A stretch of 64,000 bases of DNA from Paraburkholderia phytofirmans PsJN. GTDB lineage: Bacteria; Pseudomonadota; Gammaproteobacteria; Burkholderiales; Burkholderiaceae. The notes below the pieces were generated by a model. It was not told the origin of the DNA, did not search any database, and saw nothing but the letters and a program-made list of their open reading frames with translations. Below, piece after piece: positions 54,993 to 64,000 of the stretch. Positions within the stretch are counted from its first letter, which is position 1. The number at the start of each line of letters is the position of its first letter. Where the stretch lies: contig NC_010681.1 in assembly GCF_000020125.1 (NCBI RefSeq), positions 1,178,001-1,242,000 on the forward strand. The letters run 5' to 3'. A program made the translations under genes and the position numbers.

Positions 54993-55096
54993 ACATCCGT
55001 CGAAACCAACGTATCCGGAGGTGAATTGGACGCACGTCCACACAGCAATGCAAGGCCTCAGCAGTGAAGCACTGCCAAGGCCCGCACCTCAACCCC

Positions 55097-56416
55097 TCAC
55101 TTATTCACCATCTTCGCCGGCACACTAATCGCCAGCAACCCGCCGAGCACCATGAACGCCGCCAGCATATACATGCCGGAGTCATTCGCGGCAGTCGCTT
55201 GCTTGAGCCAGCCCACCGCGTACGGACTCAGAAAACCTGCCAAATTGCCGATCGAGTTGATCATGGCAATGCCGGCAGCGGCGCCCGTGCCGGCGAGGAT
55301 CGCCGTAGGCAAACTCCAAAACAGCGGCAGCGTAGTGAGAATACCCATGGTCGCGAGAGTAAGCGAAGCCATCGCCAGCACAGTGTTATGCGCCCAAACC
55401 ACAGAAAGCACCAACCCAACCGCCCCCGCAAACGCCGGCAGCGCGATATGCCAACGCCGCTCCCGCTTCCGGTCCGCGCTACGCGACACAAACACCATCG
55501 CCACGACAGCCCCCGCAAACGGAATCGCCGACAGCAACCCAATCATGAACGCATCCGTCACCCCGGTAGCCTTAATAATCGTCGGCAACCAGAAGCTCAC
55601 CCCATACAACCCCATCACAAACGAGAAGTACGTAAGACTGAGCATCAACACACGCCCACTCGTCAGCACCTGCCGAATCGGCATGTCATGCTTGGTCGCC
55701 TCTTCCGCAGAAACATGCCGTTCAAGCAACTGCTGTTCTTCCTTGGTCAGCCACTTCGCCTTCGAAATCCGATCGTCCAGCATGGTAAAAACCATGATCC
55801 CGACGATTACCGAAGGAATCCCTTCGAGCAAAAACAGCCACTGCCAGCCATGCCAGCCGTTCATGCCGTTAAAGGTCTTCAGGATATAACCCGACACCGG
55901 CCCGCCGATCACGCCCGACAACGCAATCGCCGTCATAAACCACGTAGTCATGCGGCCACGCCGATGCGCCGGATACCAGTACGTGAGATAAAGAATGATC
56001 CCAGGAAAGAACCCCGCCTCGGCCAGACCAAGCAGAAAGCGCATCACATAAAACATCGTCGGCGTAGTAACGAACATGGTCAGCATGGAGATCACGCCCC
56101 ACGACACCATGATCCGCGCAATCCACACCCGCGCGCCGACCTTATGCAAAATCACATTGCTCGGAATCTCGAAGATGAAATAGCCGACAAAGAAAATCCC
56201 GGCGCCGAAACCATACACCGCATCGCTCAGCCCAAGATCGCTGGTCATTTGCAGCTTGGCGAAACCGACGTTGACGCGATCCAGGTACGCGACCACGTAA
56301 CAGAGCATGAGAAGCGGCGCGAGCCGCCAGCTGACCTTGCGGTAGGTGGCCTCTTCGAAAGTGGAAGGCGGCGCACCCGCGCCGGGATGGTGGAGCGGAT
56401 TTGCGGGACTAGCCAT
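55097..56416 (-). CDS. MFS transporter, anion:cation symporter (ACS) family
   Basis: A 439-residue carrier with 12 predicted helices. The start (ERVSWRLAPLLMLCYVVAYLDRVNVGFAKLQM pattern) and GLAEAGFFPGIILYLTYWYPAHRRGR are typical of the ACS group (phthalate, tartrate, hexuronate and allantoate carriers). The solute is unknown. It is the last gene of an aldehyde dehydrogenase-SDR-MFS cluster on the minus strand, and likely imports the substrate those enzymes oxidise. Confidence 0.9.
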   Translation of the reverse strand: MASPANPLHHPGAGAPPSTFEEATYRKVSWRLAPLLMLCYVVAYLDRVNVGFAKLQMTSDLGLSDAVYGFGAGIFFVGYFIFEIPSNVILHKVGARVWIARIMVSWGVISMLTMFVTTPTMFYVMRFLLGLAEAGFFPGIILYLTYWYPAHRRGRMTTWFMTAIALSGVIGGPVSGYILKTFNGMNGWHGWQWLFLLEGIPSVIVGIMVFTMLDDRISKAKWLTKEEQQLLERHVSAEEATKHDMPIRQVLTSGRVLMLSLTYFSFVMGLYGVSFWLPTIIKATGVTDAFMIGLLSAIPFAGAVVAMVFVSRSADRKRERRWHIALPAFAGAVGLVLSVVWAHNTVLAMASLTLATMGILTTLPLFWSLPTAILAGTGAAAGIAMINSIGNLAGFLSPYAVGWLKQATAANDSGMYMLAAFMVLGGLLAISVPAKMVNK

Positions 56417-56571
56417 GGTGTCTCCTCTTTTCTTGTGGAATTGAAGTACCGCCGTCGATCGATTCTATCCGCGCTGCGTGGTCTGCACGACGAATCGATA
56501 CCCGGGGAAAACACTGACTGCGGCGAGGGCCGCTGCACGCGAAACCCTCGCGGACCAGATACGGCGCGGCG

Positions 56572-57330
56572 CTACACGCAGCGTCCGCCGTCCACTTCCA
56601 GACACACGCCGGTGATGAACTCCGCCTCGTCCGAAGCCAGATAAAGCGCGGCGTTGGCGATGTCCTGCGGCGTCGAGAAACGCCCAAGCGGAATGCCGGC
56701 AAGAAAGCGCTGGCGATTTTCCGGCGTATCTTCCACGCCCATGAATTCGGCCAGCAGTGCCGTCTCGCCGATCACCGGATTCACGCAGTTCACGCGTATG
56801 CGGTCCGGACCCAGCTCGACCGCCAGCGACTTGCTCGCGATAATCACCGCGCCTTTGCTGCCGTTGTACCAGACGAGCCCGGGGCGCGGCCGCACCCCCG
56901 CCGTGGACGCGATATTGATGAAGCAGCCGCCGCCTTGCTCGCGGAAATACGGCACGAATTCCTGCACGCTCCAGTAGATGCTTTTCACATTCACCGCATA
57001 GACGCGGTCGAATTCGGCTTCCGTCACATCCATCACCGGCTTGTTGCGATGCGTGGTGCCCGCGTTGTTGACGACGATCTGCACGCTGCCGAAGTCTTCA
57101 AGCGCGGCCTCCCGCAGCGTCTGCCAGTCCTCACGCTGGGCGACGTTGCCCGTCACCGCGATGGCCTTGCCGCCGGCCAGCGCGATTTCGCTGGCCACGC
57201 GTTCGGCAGCCGGGCCGTTCAGATCGTTGACCACCACGTTAGCGCCTTCGCGCGCGTAGGTCTTCGCAATGCCTTCACCGAAACCCGAGCCGCCACCTGT
57301 GACGATGGCTGTTTTACCTGTCAACCGCAT
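56572..57330 (-). CDS. Short-chain dehydrogenase/reductase
   Basis: A 252-residue classical SDR. The cofactor motif TGGGSGFG is at 11-18, NNAG near 88-91, catalytic Ser142, Tyr155 and Lys159 (YNGSK). NVVVNDLN, with an acid after strand 2, suggests NAD preference. GGAG precedes ATG 57330. It lies between the MFS gene and an aldehyde dehydrogenase, suggesting sequential oxidation of an alcohol to aldehyde and acid. Confidence 0.9.
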   Translation of the reverse strand: MRLTGKTAIVTGGGSGFGEGIAKTYAREGANVVVNDLNGPAAERVASEIALAGGKAIAVTGNVAQREDWQTLREAALEDFGSVQIVVNNAGTTHRNKPVMDVTEAEFDRVYAVNVKSIYWSVQEFVPYFREQGGGCFINIASTAGVRPRPGLVWYNGSKGAVIIASKSLAVELGPDRIRVNCVNPVIGETALLAEFMGVEDTPENRQRFLAGIPLGRFSTPQDIANAALYLASDEAEFITGVCLEVDGGRCV

Positions 57331-57373
57331 GATGTCTCCGTTGTTCGTTGTGGATGGTGATGCGCGTACCTGA

Positions 57374-58813
57374 CTAACCGTGCTTGATTGCAATGGTCTT
57401 GAGCGCCGTGAAGCCATACAGCGCTTCAAAGCCCTTTTCGCGCCCATGGCCCGAATGCTTGACGCCGCCGAACGGCAATTCGACGCCGCCGCCCGCGCCA
57501 TAGTTGTTGATGAACACCTGGCCGGAGCGCAGGCGGCGCGCGAGCCGCATCTGCCGAGCGCCGTCGCGTGTCCAGATGCCGGCGACGAGACCGAACGGCG
57601 TGCCGTTGGCAAGCGTCAAAGCTTCGTCTTCGTCGCTGAACGACATGGCGGCGAGCACGGGGCCGAACACTTCGTCGCGAGCGAGGCGGTGGCTCGCGGG
57701 CACGTCGCGCAGCAGCGTCGGCGCCTGATAGAAGCCGCTTTCCGGCGCTTCGGGAATCACCTCGCCGTGCGCCGCCATGGCGATGCCGTCGTGCTGCGCA
57801 TCCGAGAGGAAATCCCACACGCGCCGCTGCTGTTTCGCGCTGATCAGCGGGCCGCAGTCGAGGTCGGCCTGCGAAGGGCCGACGCGCAACGCATGAAACG
57901 CGCTGCTCAGCCGGTCGAGCAAGGGCTCGTAAATCGCCCGGTCGATCAGCACGCGGCTACCCGCCGAGCAGGTCTGTCCGGCGTTTTGCACGATCGCCGA
58001 CACCAGCACGGGCAGCGCGGCGTCGAGGTCCGCGTCGGCGAAAACGATTTGCGGCGACTTGCCGCCGAGTTCCAGAGTGACCGGCACATGATTTTCGGCG
58101 GCCATTTGCGTGACGAGCTTGCCGGTATCCGGCGAGCCGGTGAACGAGATGTGATCGATGCCCGGATGACGCGCAAGCGCCGCGCCCGCCTCATGGCCGA
58201 AGCCCGTGACGATATTCAGCGCGCCAGCCGGCAAACCCGCCTCGGCAGCAAGCTCGGCGACCCGCAGCACGGAGAGGCACGCATCTTCGGCCGGTTTGAC
58301 GACGCAGGCGTTGCCGGTGGCTAGCGCCGCGCCCACGCTGCGCCCGAAAATCTGCATGGGGTAATTCCACGGCACGATATGGCCGGTCACGCCGTGCGGC
58401 TCCCGAATCGTCAGCACCGTATAGCCGGTCTGGTAAGGCAGCGTTTCGCCGTGCAACTTATCCGCCGCGCCGGCGTAAAACTCGAAATAGCGGGCGAGGG
58501 CGGCCGAATCGGCGCGCGCCTGCTTGAGCGGCTTGCCGGTGTCGCGCGCTTCGAGTTGGGCGAGTTCCTCCTGCCGCGCCGCGACCAGCATGGACAGCCG
58601 GTACAGGATACGGCCGCGTTCGGCGGCGCTGGCCTGGCCCCAGGGGCCTTCGAACGCGCGGCGCGCGGCGTGCACGGCGGCGTCGATATCCGCCGCGGTG
58701 CCGCGCGCGAGTTGGGTGAACGGCTGGCCGTCCGAGGGATCGAGTACGGCGATCGTCTCGCCGCCTGATGCAGCGGACCATTCGCCGCCGATGAAATGCC
58801 GGGCTTCTTCCAT
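57374..58813 (-). CDS. NAD(P)-dependent aldehyde dehydrogenase
   Basis: A 479-residue ALDH-superfamily enzyme. Catalytic residues are complete: Asn150 (PWNYP), Lys173 (KPAE), Glu248 (LELGGKSP) and nucleophile Cys282 (GQTCSAG). The C-terminal GAGGGVELPFGGVKHSGHGREKG is standard. ATG 58813 has AGGAG at the right distance. It leads the three-gene cluster with the SDR and MFS; the substrate is not apparent. Confidence 0.92.
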   Translation of the reverse strand: MEEARHFIGGEWSAASGGETIAVLDPSDGQPFTQLARGTAADIDAAVHAARRAFEGPWGQASAAERGRILYRLSMLVAARQEELAQLEARDTGKPLKQARADSAALARYFEFYAGAADKLHGETLPYQTGYTVLTIREPHGVTGHIVPWNYPMQIFGRSVGAALATGNACVVKPAEDACLSVLRVAELAAEAGLPAGALNIVTGFGHEAGAALARHPGIDHISFTGSPDTGKLVTQMAAENHVPVTLELGGKSPQIVFADADLDAALPVLVSAIVQNAGQTCSAGSRVLIDRAIYEPLLDRLSSAFHALRVGPSQADLDCGPLISAKQQRRVWDFLSDAQHDGIAMAAHGEVIPEAPESGFYQAPTLLRDVPASHRLARDEVFGPVLAAMSFSDEDEALTLANGTPFGLVAGIWTRDGARQMRLARRLRSGQVFINNYGAGGGVELPFGGVKHSGHGREKGFEALYGFTALKTIAIKHG

Positions 58814-59066
58814 GCATGCTCCTTGAGGTGTCACGAGCACCGCGCTGCGGTGACGTGGTGTTCACAAACGAGAGGCACAATCGAGAGACGCCAGACGATT
58901 ATCGCCCCGATCCAACGAGGGATGCCATTGGGCGATTGGCTATAATGGCGTATTCAGCACTGTCCGGCCGCAGCGCCGCTGCTCGAGGCGAGTTTCACGT
59001 TGCATCCCGTTCGAGCGAGCACGCCGCGCGCCGTGTTCCGAATTCCATCCCGACCAGAGAGCGCTC

Positions 59067-59594
59067 ATGAGCTTCAATAACGTCCCCGCAGGCAAAGACC
59101 TTCCGCAAGATTTCAACGTCATCATCGAAATCCCGGCGCAAAGCGATCCGGTGAAATACGAAGCCGACAAGGAAACGGGCCTGCTCCACGTCGATCGTTT
59201 CATCAGCACGGGCATGCGCTATCCGGCGAACTACGGCTACATTCCGCAAACGCTGTCGGGCGACGGCGACCCGGTCGACGTGCTGGTGATCACGCCGTTC
59301 CCGCTGCTGGCAGGCTCGGTGGTGCGTGCCCGCGCACTCGGCATGCTGCAAATGACCGACGAATCCGGTGTGGACGCGAAGCTGGTCGCGGTCCCGCACG
59401 ACAAGGTCTGCCCGATGACCGCCAACCTGAAGTCGATCGACGACGTCCCGGCCTACCTGAAAGACCAGATCAAGCACTTCTTCGAGCAATACAAGGCGCT
59501 TGAGAAGGGCAAGTGGGTGAAGGTCGAGGGCTGGGCGGACATCGAAGCCGCGCACAAGGAAATCACCGAAGGCGCGGCGAACTACAAGAAGTAA
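59067..59594 (+). CDS. ppa: Inorganic pyrophosphatase (family I)
   Basis: Hydrolyses pyrophosphate, driving biosynthesis. The 175-residue protein has the family I metal site DGDPVD (Asp66, Asp68, Asp71) and the [12 protein letters not shown] segment. Start 59067 begins [13 protein letters not shown], as in most beta-proteobacteria. A terminator follows 60 bp after the stop. Confidence 0.97.
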   Translation: MSFNNVPAGKDLPQDFNVIIEIPAQSDPVKYEADKETGLLHVDRFISTGMRYPANYGYIPQTLSGDGDPVDVLVITPFPLLAGSVVRARALGMLQMTDESGVDAKLVAVPHDKVCPMTANLKSIDDVPAYLKDQIKHFFEQYKALEKGKWVKVEGWADIEAAHKEITEGAANYKK

Positions 59595-59653
59595 AACAGG
59601 GTAATCGCAAAGTGAACGAATGAGTTTGCTTTGCGAGCATTCGGCAGGTTTTC

Positions 59654-59684
59654 AAGGGGCAAACCGCAACGGTTTGCCCTTTTG
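59654..59684 (+). terminator. Intrinsic terminator of ppa
   Basis: GGGCAAACCG and CGGTTTGCCC form a 10-bp stem with a 3-nt loop, then TTTTGTGTTTG. Just upstream, TCGCAAAG/CTTTGCGA (59606-59613 and 59630-59637) make another hairpin. Confidence 0.88.
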
Positions 59685-59746
59685 TGTTTGTTGGCCTGGA
59701 TTTCGGCGGTAACACCCCTTGCGGTTCTGGAATCGCAGGTGTGCGG

Positions 59747-60097
59747 CTATGCCGCTTGCGTCAGTTCGGCAATCCTTTGCCGGTTTTCGTCGCCCCACGC
59801 GCAAAGCGGCTTCAATGCCGCAGCCAGCGAATAGCCAAACGGCGTCATTTCGTAATCGACCTTGGGCGGAACCGTCTGATAGTCCCGCCGAATGATGACG
59901 CCGTCGTCCGCAAGCTCCCGCAGCTGCTGAATCAGGACTTTTTCGCTAATGCCTGTCACAAGCCGCTTCAACTCACCAAACCGACGAGGGCCATTGTTCA
60001 GATGAAACAGCACAAGGGGTTTCCATTTTCCGCCGATAACCGTCAACGCGACTTCCAATCCACAACTGTCTGCACGCAGTTCCATCAAAGACCTCAT
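59747..60097 (-). CDS. HxlR-family transcriptional regulator
   Basis: A 116-residue winged-helix regulator with the family core VIGGKWKPLVLFHL (about 20-33), RFGELKRLVTGISEKVLIQQLREL (recognition part) and EYxLTxxG-like YEMTPFGYSL. Cys12 is in the N-terminal position used for redox or electrophile sensing in some relatives. It is divergent from the SDR at 60177, with a palindrome in the 79-bp gap. Confidence 0.9.
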   Translation of the reverse strand: MRSLMELRADSCGLEVALTVIGGKWKPLVLFHLNNGPRRFGELKRLVTGISEKVLIQQLRELADDGVIIRRDYQTVPPKVDYEMTPFGYSLAAALKPLCAWGDENRQRIAELTQAA

Positions 60098-60100
60098 ACT

Positions 60101-60112
60101 TACCTTTAGGTA
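60101..60112. promoter_or_regulatory. Palindromic operator for the HxlR regulator
   Basis: TACCT-TT-AGGTA is a perfect inverted repeat, immediately before the HxlR start and extended by TAGGTA on the right. Position and symmetry fit HxlR autorepression and control of the SDR. Confidence 0.55.
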
Positions 60113-60176
60113 GGTACTATCTTATCAGAAGGTGTCGTTCCATAATGAGAGGTCGAAAAGTAACTGGAGTGTCGAG

Positions 60177-60926
60177 ATGGGTAAGCTTGCAGGTAAGGTT
60201 GCATTGGTCACTGGCGCGAATAGCGGTATCGGTCTCGCTATCGCGAAGCGCTTCGCCGGCGAAGGCGCGCGTGTTTTCATGACCGGACGGCGCCAGGAAG
60301 AGCTGGACAAGGCTGTTGCCGAGGTCGGTGGCAACGCTCGTGGCATTCGGGGCGACGTATCTAACCTCGCCGACCTCGACCGTCTTTACGCGACTATCAA
60401 AGACGAAGCGGGCGTCATCGATATTCTGATCGCAAATGCCGGCGCTGGCGAGTTTGCCGCGCTTGGCGATATCACCGAAGAACATTTCGACAAGACATTC
60501 GCGACCAACGTGAAGGGGACGCTTTTTACGGTGCAAAAAGCGTTGCCGCTGCTCAAGGATGGCGCATCCATTGTTCTCACGGGCTCCACGGCAGCCGTAA
60601 CCGGCATTCCGGCATTTAGCGTGTACAGCGCAAGCAAGGCGGCCATCCGCAACTTCGCGCGAAGCTGGATCCTCGACCTTGCGCCGCGCAAGATTCGTGT
60701 AAACGTACTCGCGCCCGGCTCGACCTCGACGCCCGGATGGCACAACCTGGCTCCGTCGAATGACGTGCACGAAGGGATGGTGAGTGCAGTACAGGCGACG
60801 ACGCCGCTTGGGCGTCTAGGTGATCCTGACGAGACGGCCAGCGCTGCGCTATTTCTCGCATCCGATGAAAGCAGTTTCGTCAACGGAAGCGAACTGTTTG
60901 TAGACGGCGGTTCGGCGCAGATTTGA
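60177..60926 (+). CDS. Short-chain dehydrogenase/reductase, HxlR target
   Basis: A 249-residue classical [11 protein letters not shown] at 12-19, NAG near 87-89, catalytic Ser137, Tyr150 and Lys154. Arg38-Arg39 after strand 2 (TGRRQEEL) suggests NADP use. GGAG lies eight bases before ATG 60177. SDRs paired with HxlR regulators are often induced by quinones or aldehydes; the substrate here is unknown. Confidence 0.92.
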   Translation: MGKLAGKVALVTGANSGIGLAIAKRFAGEGARVFMTGRRQEELDKAVAEVGGNARGIRGDVSNLADLDRLYATIKDEAGVIDILIANAGAGEFAALGDITEEHFDKTFATNVKGTLFTVQKALPLLKDGASIVLTGSTAAVTGIPAFSVYSASKAAIRNFARSWILDLAPRKIRVNVLAPGSTSTPGWHNLAPSNDVHEGMVSAVQATTPLGRLGDPDETASAALFLASDESSFVNGSELFVDGGSAQI

Positions 60927-61117
60927 TTTGCATCGCGAAGTATTTGGGCTGCAGACCTGGTTGGTGAGCCACGGCTTGGGCTATCCGTCCGGATCGTCGG
61001 ATTCGGATGCGCGACGTGAACGCAAAAGCCATCGGTTCCTGACGCTCACGCGCAAGGCTCCGATGGTTGCGGTGATGTCTGGTTTCCGACCGATGCGATT
61101 AGATGCGACGCCAGGGG

Positions 61118-61603
61118 TCAGCGAATATCCAGAGAATCGTCGCGGACCATGTCTGCAAGTATCATGAAGTCGCGATTTGCGGGGCTGCCCGTGCTCTGTG
61201 ATTTGGGGCGATAGACCAGATCGCCGATTTGAATGGGAACTCCGGTCAATACGCAAAATGAACGTATGCGGGCGCGACACAGTCTCCAGCGCTGGTCGGC
61301 GTATAGCCCCGTCCTGGCGTCACTCCAGTAGACGGAAAGCGTTTCGCGCGACAATCGCTCGACGATTTGAAATCGGGAAGGTCCGGTGACCGGCCTGACC
61401 GATTCAACTGCAACAGCTACCGCAGTGGAGTCGCAAGCGCGAGATCTGGCATGCCGCCGTATCGGGCGAGATGCAGCGTGGACTACTGTCGAGCGCTGGC
61501 CAAGCAGATCTTCTGTCATGCAGGTCATTGCATCCCGCACGCCTGCTACGGAAGAAGCTTGTAATGGAATCCGTTCAAGCAGTGGGAAAATGTCTTCACG
61601 CAT
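61118..61603 (-). CDS. DUF3331 domain protein
   Basis: A 161-residue protein of the DUF3331 family, which I know mainly from Burkholderiaceae. The family pattern is visible: LSVYWSDARTGLYADQRWR, then CVLTGVPIQIGDLVYRPK and a late NRDFMILAD. Start 61603 has GGAG six bases upstream. Function unknown. Confidence 0.75.
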   Translation of the reverse strand: MREDIFPLLERIPLQASSVAGVRDAMTCMTEDLLGQRSTVVHAASRPIRRHARSRACDSTAVAVAVESVRPVTGPSRFQIVERLSRETLSVYWSDARTGLYADQRWRLCRARIRSFCVLTGVPIQIGDLVYRPKSQSTGSPANRDFMILADMVRDDSLDIR

Positions 61604-61751
61604 CTGCCTCTCCAACAAAACGACGGAGCCGGCTCCGGCAGAGACTCGGCCGTGGTTCGATGCTACGGGATGAGATTGCAACTGATGGCGGCGCCGTACA
61701 GCACACTAAAGCGCCGCCATGCTCAATGCCCGAGAAGCACCACCGTCTATG

Positions 61752-62399
61752 TCAGCCAAGTAGTCTGACTACCTCATCGGTTGGCAAGACAGAGTGGGCA
61801 AGGAATCGATAATTCACCATCGCCGCTTTGTAACCGTCGCCCCATTCAGGATGCCGGGGACCAGCCGTTGCGTCCGATATCACGGTCACTTCAAACCCTT
61901 GCTCCAGAAAATCGCGAAGATGAGATTCAACGCAAAGGTTGGCAATCATCCCGCAAAGCAAAATCTTCTGCAGGCCTCGTTTTCTGAGTTGAAGCACGAG
62001 GTCATTGGTCTGTGGCCCGAAGACCTTGTGAGGGCTGACGACGACTGTCCTTCCGTCTTCAATGTACGGTTTCAATGATTCAACCCAGTCGGCACCTGAG
62101 CCTTGGAAATCCTGGAGCGTGAGCTGTCCGCGTCTGGAGAACGTTCCGGCCTCGATCTCGCCAGCTTCGACCGGTCCGTTCAATTTCCAGCCTGAGTCAG
62201 TTGGGTAAAAATAGTGGGGTGACACAAACACACCAATACCCTTGTCTTTAGCAGCCTTCAAAACCCGCTCCAGGTTGCCGACTGTATTGTTTTCCGTCAC
62301 GCTGGCGCCGACCGCTTCCCAGACAGTCCCTTTCGGGGTCAGCACATCGTTCTGCGGGTCAATAATAACGACGGCCGCATTGTCAGAATTGAAGTTCAC
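61752..62399 (-). CDS. Isochorismatase-family cysteine hydrolase
   Basis: A 215-residue hydrolase with catalytic triad Asp14 (VIIDPQND), Lys125 (SPHKVFG) and Cys156 (ANLCVES). The family includes nicotinamidases, N-carbamoylsarcosine amidases and nitrile or biuret hydrolases; the exact substrate is unclear. The enzyme is soluble and standing alone, upstream of a truncated carbonic anhydrase gene. Confidence 0.87.
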   Translation of the reverse strand: MNFNSDNAAVVIIDPQNDVLTPKGTVWEAVGASVTENNTVGNLERVLKAAKDKGIGVFVSPHYFYPTDSGWKLNGPVEAGEIEAGTFSRRGQLTLQDFQGSGADWVESLKPYIEDGRTVVVSPHKVFGPQTNDLVLQLRKRGLQKILLCGMIANLCVESHLRDFLEQGFEVTVISDATAGPRHPEWGDGYKAAMVNYRFLAHSVLPTDEVVRLLG

Positions 62400-62438
62400 T
62401 TTTCAGGCTCCTCGGTCATATCGTCGGAGAGACTTCGA

Positions 62439-62627
62439 CTAGGCCCCTTCATCGGCTGAAGGGCGGCGCATGCAAAACGAAAATTCGAATCGTTTGCACA
62501 GTGTGTCTGAGCATGTAACGAAAAGCGCGGTAGGAGCTTGCGCGCGCGAAAGCTTTTTAAAGAGCTCCACCCGCTCTGGGAAGATCTCTTTCTGGAATCG
62601 AAGAAACCCCTCGATAATCTCTTTCAT
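62439..62627 (-). pseudogene. N-terminal fragment of a beta-carbonic anhydrase
   Basis: MKEIIEGFLRFQKEIFPERV followed by ELFKKLSRAQAPTALFVTCSD is the N-terminus of a canonical (Can/CynT-type) carbonic anhydrase up to the first zinc-site residues. After CSD the reading diverges (TLCKRFEFSFCMRR) and stops. The rest of the enzyme is missing, so it is a broken copy, different from the atypical intact gene at 52237. Confidence 0.75.
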
Positions 62628-62962
62628 CACGGCTCTCGCATCGCTTTGACGATCTCTTGAGGTTAGTCGTCGGCCAAGGGCAAAGTATTTCCGATTTGCA
62701 CGCAAAAGCTTCAAGTTAGCACGGGTCTCGTCACGGTCCTGAACGGCAGCCAGGATGCAGTCAACCTATCGCTGAGCCGGCGCTGATCAGCGTTGTGCTG
62801 GAGCGATGATGAACGCGTGAATCAGAAAGAACCTGAACCGCCGTCGTGCATATGGATAAAAGCCTACGAAATTTGCCGCCTATACTCGCACCGAAAGATT
62901 GGGCGGAGGCGCGGGGAAAGCAATGTCGAGCGCCGCATTGGTCTGAGCCAGGAGAGCCTGCC
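62628..62962. other. Intergenic region before the DUF6130-like gene
   Basis: 335 bp without a gene. It contains the promoter side of the broken carbonic anhydrase and, at 62950-62954, the AGGAG site of the next gene. Confidence 0.4.
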
Positions 62963-63418
62963 GTGAATCAGATTTTGGCAAGCATTGCGGGAGCGACGGT
63001 CATTCTTTGCGCAAGTGGTGCGTTCGGTCAGAGTGCACGCGACATACGCGGAGCGGACCCTGTTGTCCCGCTGGAAAACGAACCTCCCGCACGAATCGTC
63101 GTCGACCCGCCTCTTGCCGAGTCTCTGGCAAAAGGCTTCGTATTTATCCAGTACCGGGCAGAGAATCTGCACATCGTACCGGTATTCGGCCCTAAGGCAC
63201 TCGACGACTCGCCACGTATCGGACACATTCATGTAACGGTTGACGACGCACCGTGGCATTGGGCCGATGCGAGCGGTGAGCCTCTAATCATTGTTGGGCT
63301 GCCGGTTGGAGCGCACAAGGTTTTAATCGAGCTCGTAGACGCCAATCATGAGACGCTCGACAGCGCCGTCGTGAATTTCGTCGTGCCGAAACAGTTTTCG
63401 CGCCCAAGGAAGAAGTAG
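62963..63418 (+). CDS. Exported DUF6130-like protein
   Basis: A 151-residue secreted protein. GTG 62963, with AGGAG eight bases upstream, gives a signal peptide (NQILASIAGATVILCASGAFG). An upstream in-frame start (62846) would put the signal in mid-protein. The mature chain contains GHIHVTVDDAPWHWADASGE and GLPVGAHKVLIELVDANH, a beta-sandwich pattern I associate with the DUF6130 family. Role unknown. Confidence 0.7.
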   Translation: MNQILASIAGATVILCASGAFGQSARDIRGADPVVPLENEPPARIVVDPPLAESLAKGFVFIQYRAENLHIVPVFGPKALDDSPRIGHIHVTVDDAPWHWADASGEPLIIVGLPVGAHKVLIELVDANHETLDSAVVNFVVPKQFSRPRKK

Positions 63419-63451
63419 AGACGACGATAGGTTCGCCGTCCCTTGTTTATT

Positions 63452-63955
63452 TCAGAGGTCCAGGCGGAACAATAGCGAATCCCGGTCAGGATAGTCATAC
63501 GTGATAGGCGCATCGGACCTGTCTATCTGCCGGAAGCCCTTCTTGCGATAGAACGCGTGTGACCGGCTTGCAATCGATGGTGTATCCAGGAGGATTGTCC
63601 TCACCCCGCTCTGGTCTGCGAATGCGAGCAGCCTGTCAAATAAGCCAGCCGCGACGCCAGCCCCGCGATAGCTGTCCTTGACGAAGAATTTCTTGAGAAC
63701 GGCGACTTCTTCGGTCTCGCGTCGAAGTCCGACGGAGCCAATTACGTCGCCCGATTCGTCTACTGCAACCCAAAATCCGCCACCCGCCTGCGGGTAGTTT
63801 GATTCGATAGAGAGAAGGTCGGGTTGCTGTTCGAGCGATATGTTAAGGCCCGCTTCAACGTTTTGTATTGTAAGAATCAAATCGATGACCCCGTCCGTGA
63901 ATTCGGGACGGTATTCGACGATTTTCCAGCTCCTGTCTTGCTTGCAATCCTGCAC
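63452..63955 (-). CDS. GNAT-family N-acetyltransferase
   Basis: A 167-residue acetyltransferase. GFWVAVDESGDVIGSVGLRR, LKKFFVKDSYRGAGVAAGLFDRLL (with the acetyl-CoA loop RGAGVA) and SHAFYRKKGFRQI give the complete GNAT core. The start is GTG 63955 with GGAG seven bases upstream. Substrate unknown. Confidence 0.88.
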   Translation of the reverse strand: MQDCKQDRSWKIVEYRPEFTDGVIDLILTIQNVEAGLNISLEQQPDLLSIESNYPQAGGGFWVAVDESGDVIGSVGLRRETEEVAVLKKFFVKDSYRGAGVAAGLFDRLLAFADQSGVRTILLDTPSIASRSHAFYRKKGFRQIDRSDAPITYDYPDRDSLLFRLDL

Positions 63956-64000
63956 GGCGTAGCTCCATGGTCTTTTGTTGACATGCCGAGATATATAGCG

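Noticed and set aside
55064..56644. 526-codon plus-strand frame opposite the ACS transporter
   Set aside because: Extremely rich in Arg, His and Pro, the usual antisense of a membrane-protein gene.

Overview
The window is high-GC chromosomal DNA of a Paraburkholderia/Burkholderia-type betaproteobacterium. The evidence is the minCDE order, a fused hemD-hemX in hemC-hemDX-hemY, a PEP carboxylase with a long N-terminal extension, a DUF3331 protein, waaC, and many short lipoproteins. This assignment is inferred from gene content and codon style, not from a database match.

Positions 1-32,900 look like stable core chromosome: the end of a likely rarA, serS, tRNA-Ser(CGA), a cyclopropane fatty-acid operon (FAD oxidoreductase, DUF1365, cfa, chalcone-isomerase-like), a lipoprotein esterase, an Nramp transporter, a Tat-exported ferritin-like protein, an orphan map, minCDE, small lipoprotein genes, a ClC transporter, waaC, an MFS carrier, a TonB-C-like lipoprotein, argH, a divergent XRE regulator/methyltransferase pair, ppc and the haem genes hemC-hemDX-hemY.

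Positions 32,950-54,000 are accessory and mosaic. In order they hold: a small gene with a highly structured 5' leader; a two-gene RloA/RloB (AbiL-like) phage-defence candidate; three orphan genes with lower GC; a complete IS91-family element (tyrosine recombinase plus HUH transposase); decayed coding sequence; an LprI-like secreted protein; a broken NmrA-type gene beside intact SnoaL and LysR genes; and a small-molecule cluster. That cluster has a LysR regulator, an alpha/beta hydrolase-SnoaL fusion, an MBL hydrolase, a nitrilase remnant, two HD proteins resembling cyanamide hydratase, a GlxA/AraC regulator and a beta-carbonic-anhydrase-like enzyme. It ends with a small divergent P450-like protein opposite a Crp/Fnr regulator.

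Positions 55,000-64,000 return to core-like content: an aldehyde dehydrogenase/SDR/MFS catabolic operon, ppa, a divergent HxlR/SDR pair with a clear palindromic operator, a DUF3331 protein, an isochorismatase-type hydrolase, a truncated carbonic anhydrase, a DUF6130-like exported protein and a GNAT acetyltransferase.

The most interesting items are the folded leader RNA at 33,496-33,627, the RloAB pair with an altered active-site motif, a candidate short sRNA at about 21,295-21,360, the possible nitrile/cyanamide cluster with a shared promoter motif, and the compact P450-like protein.
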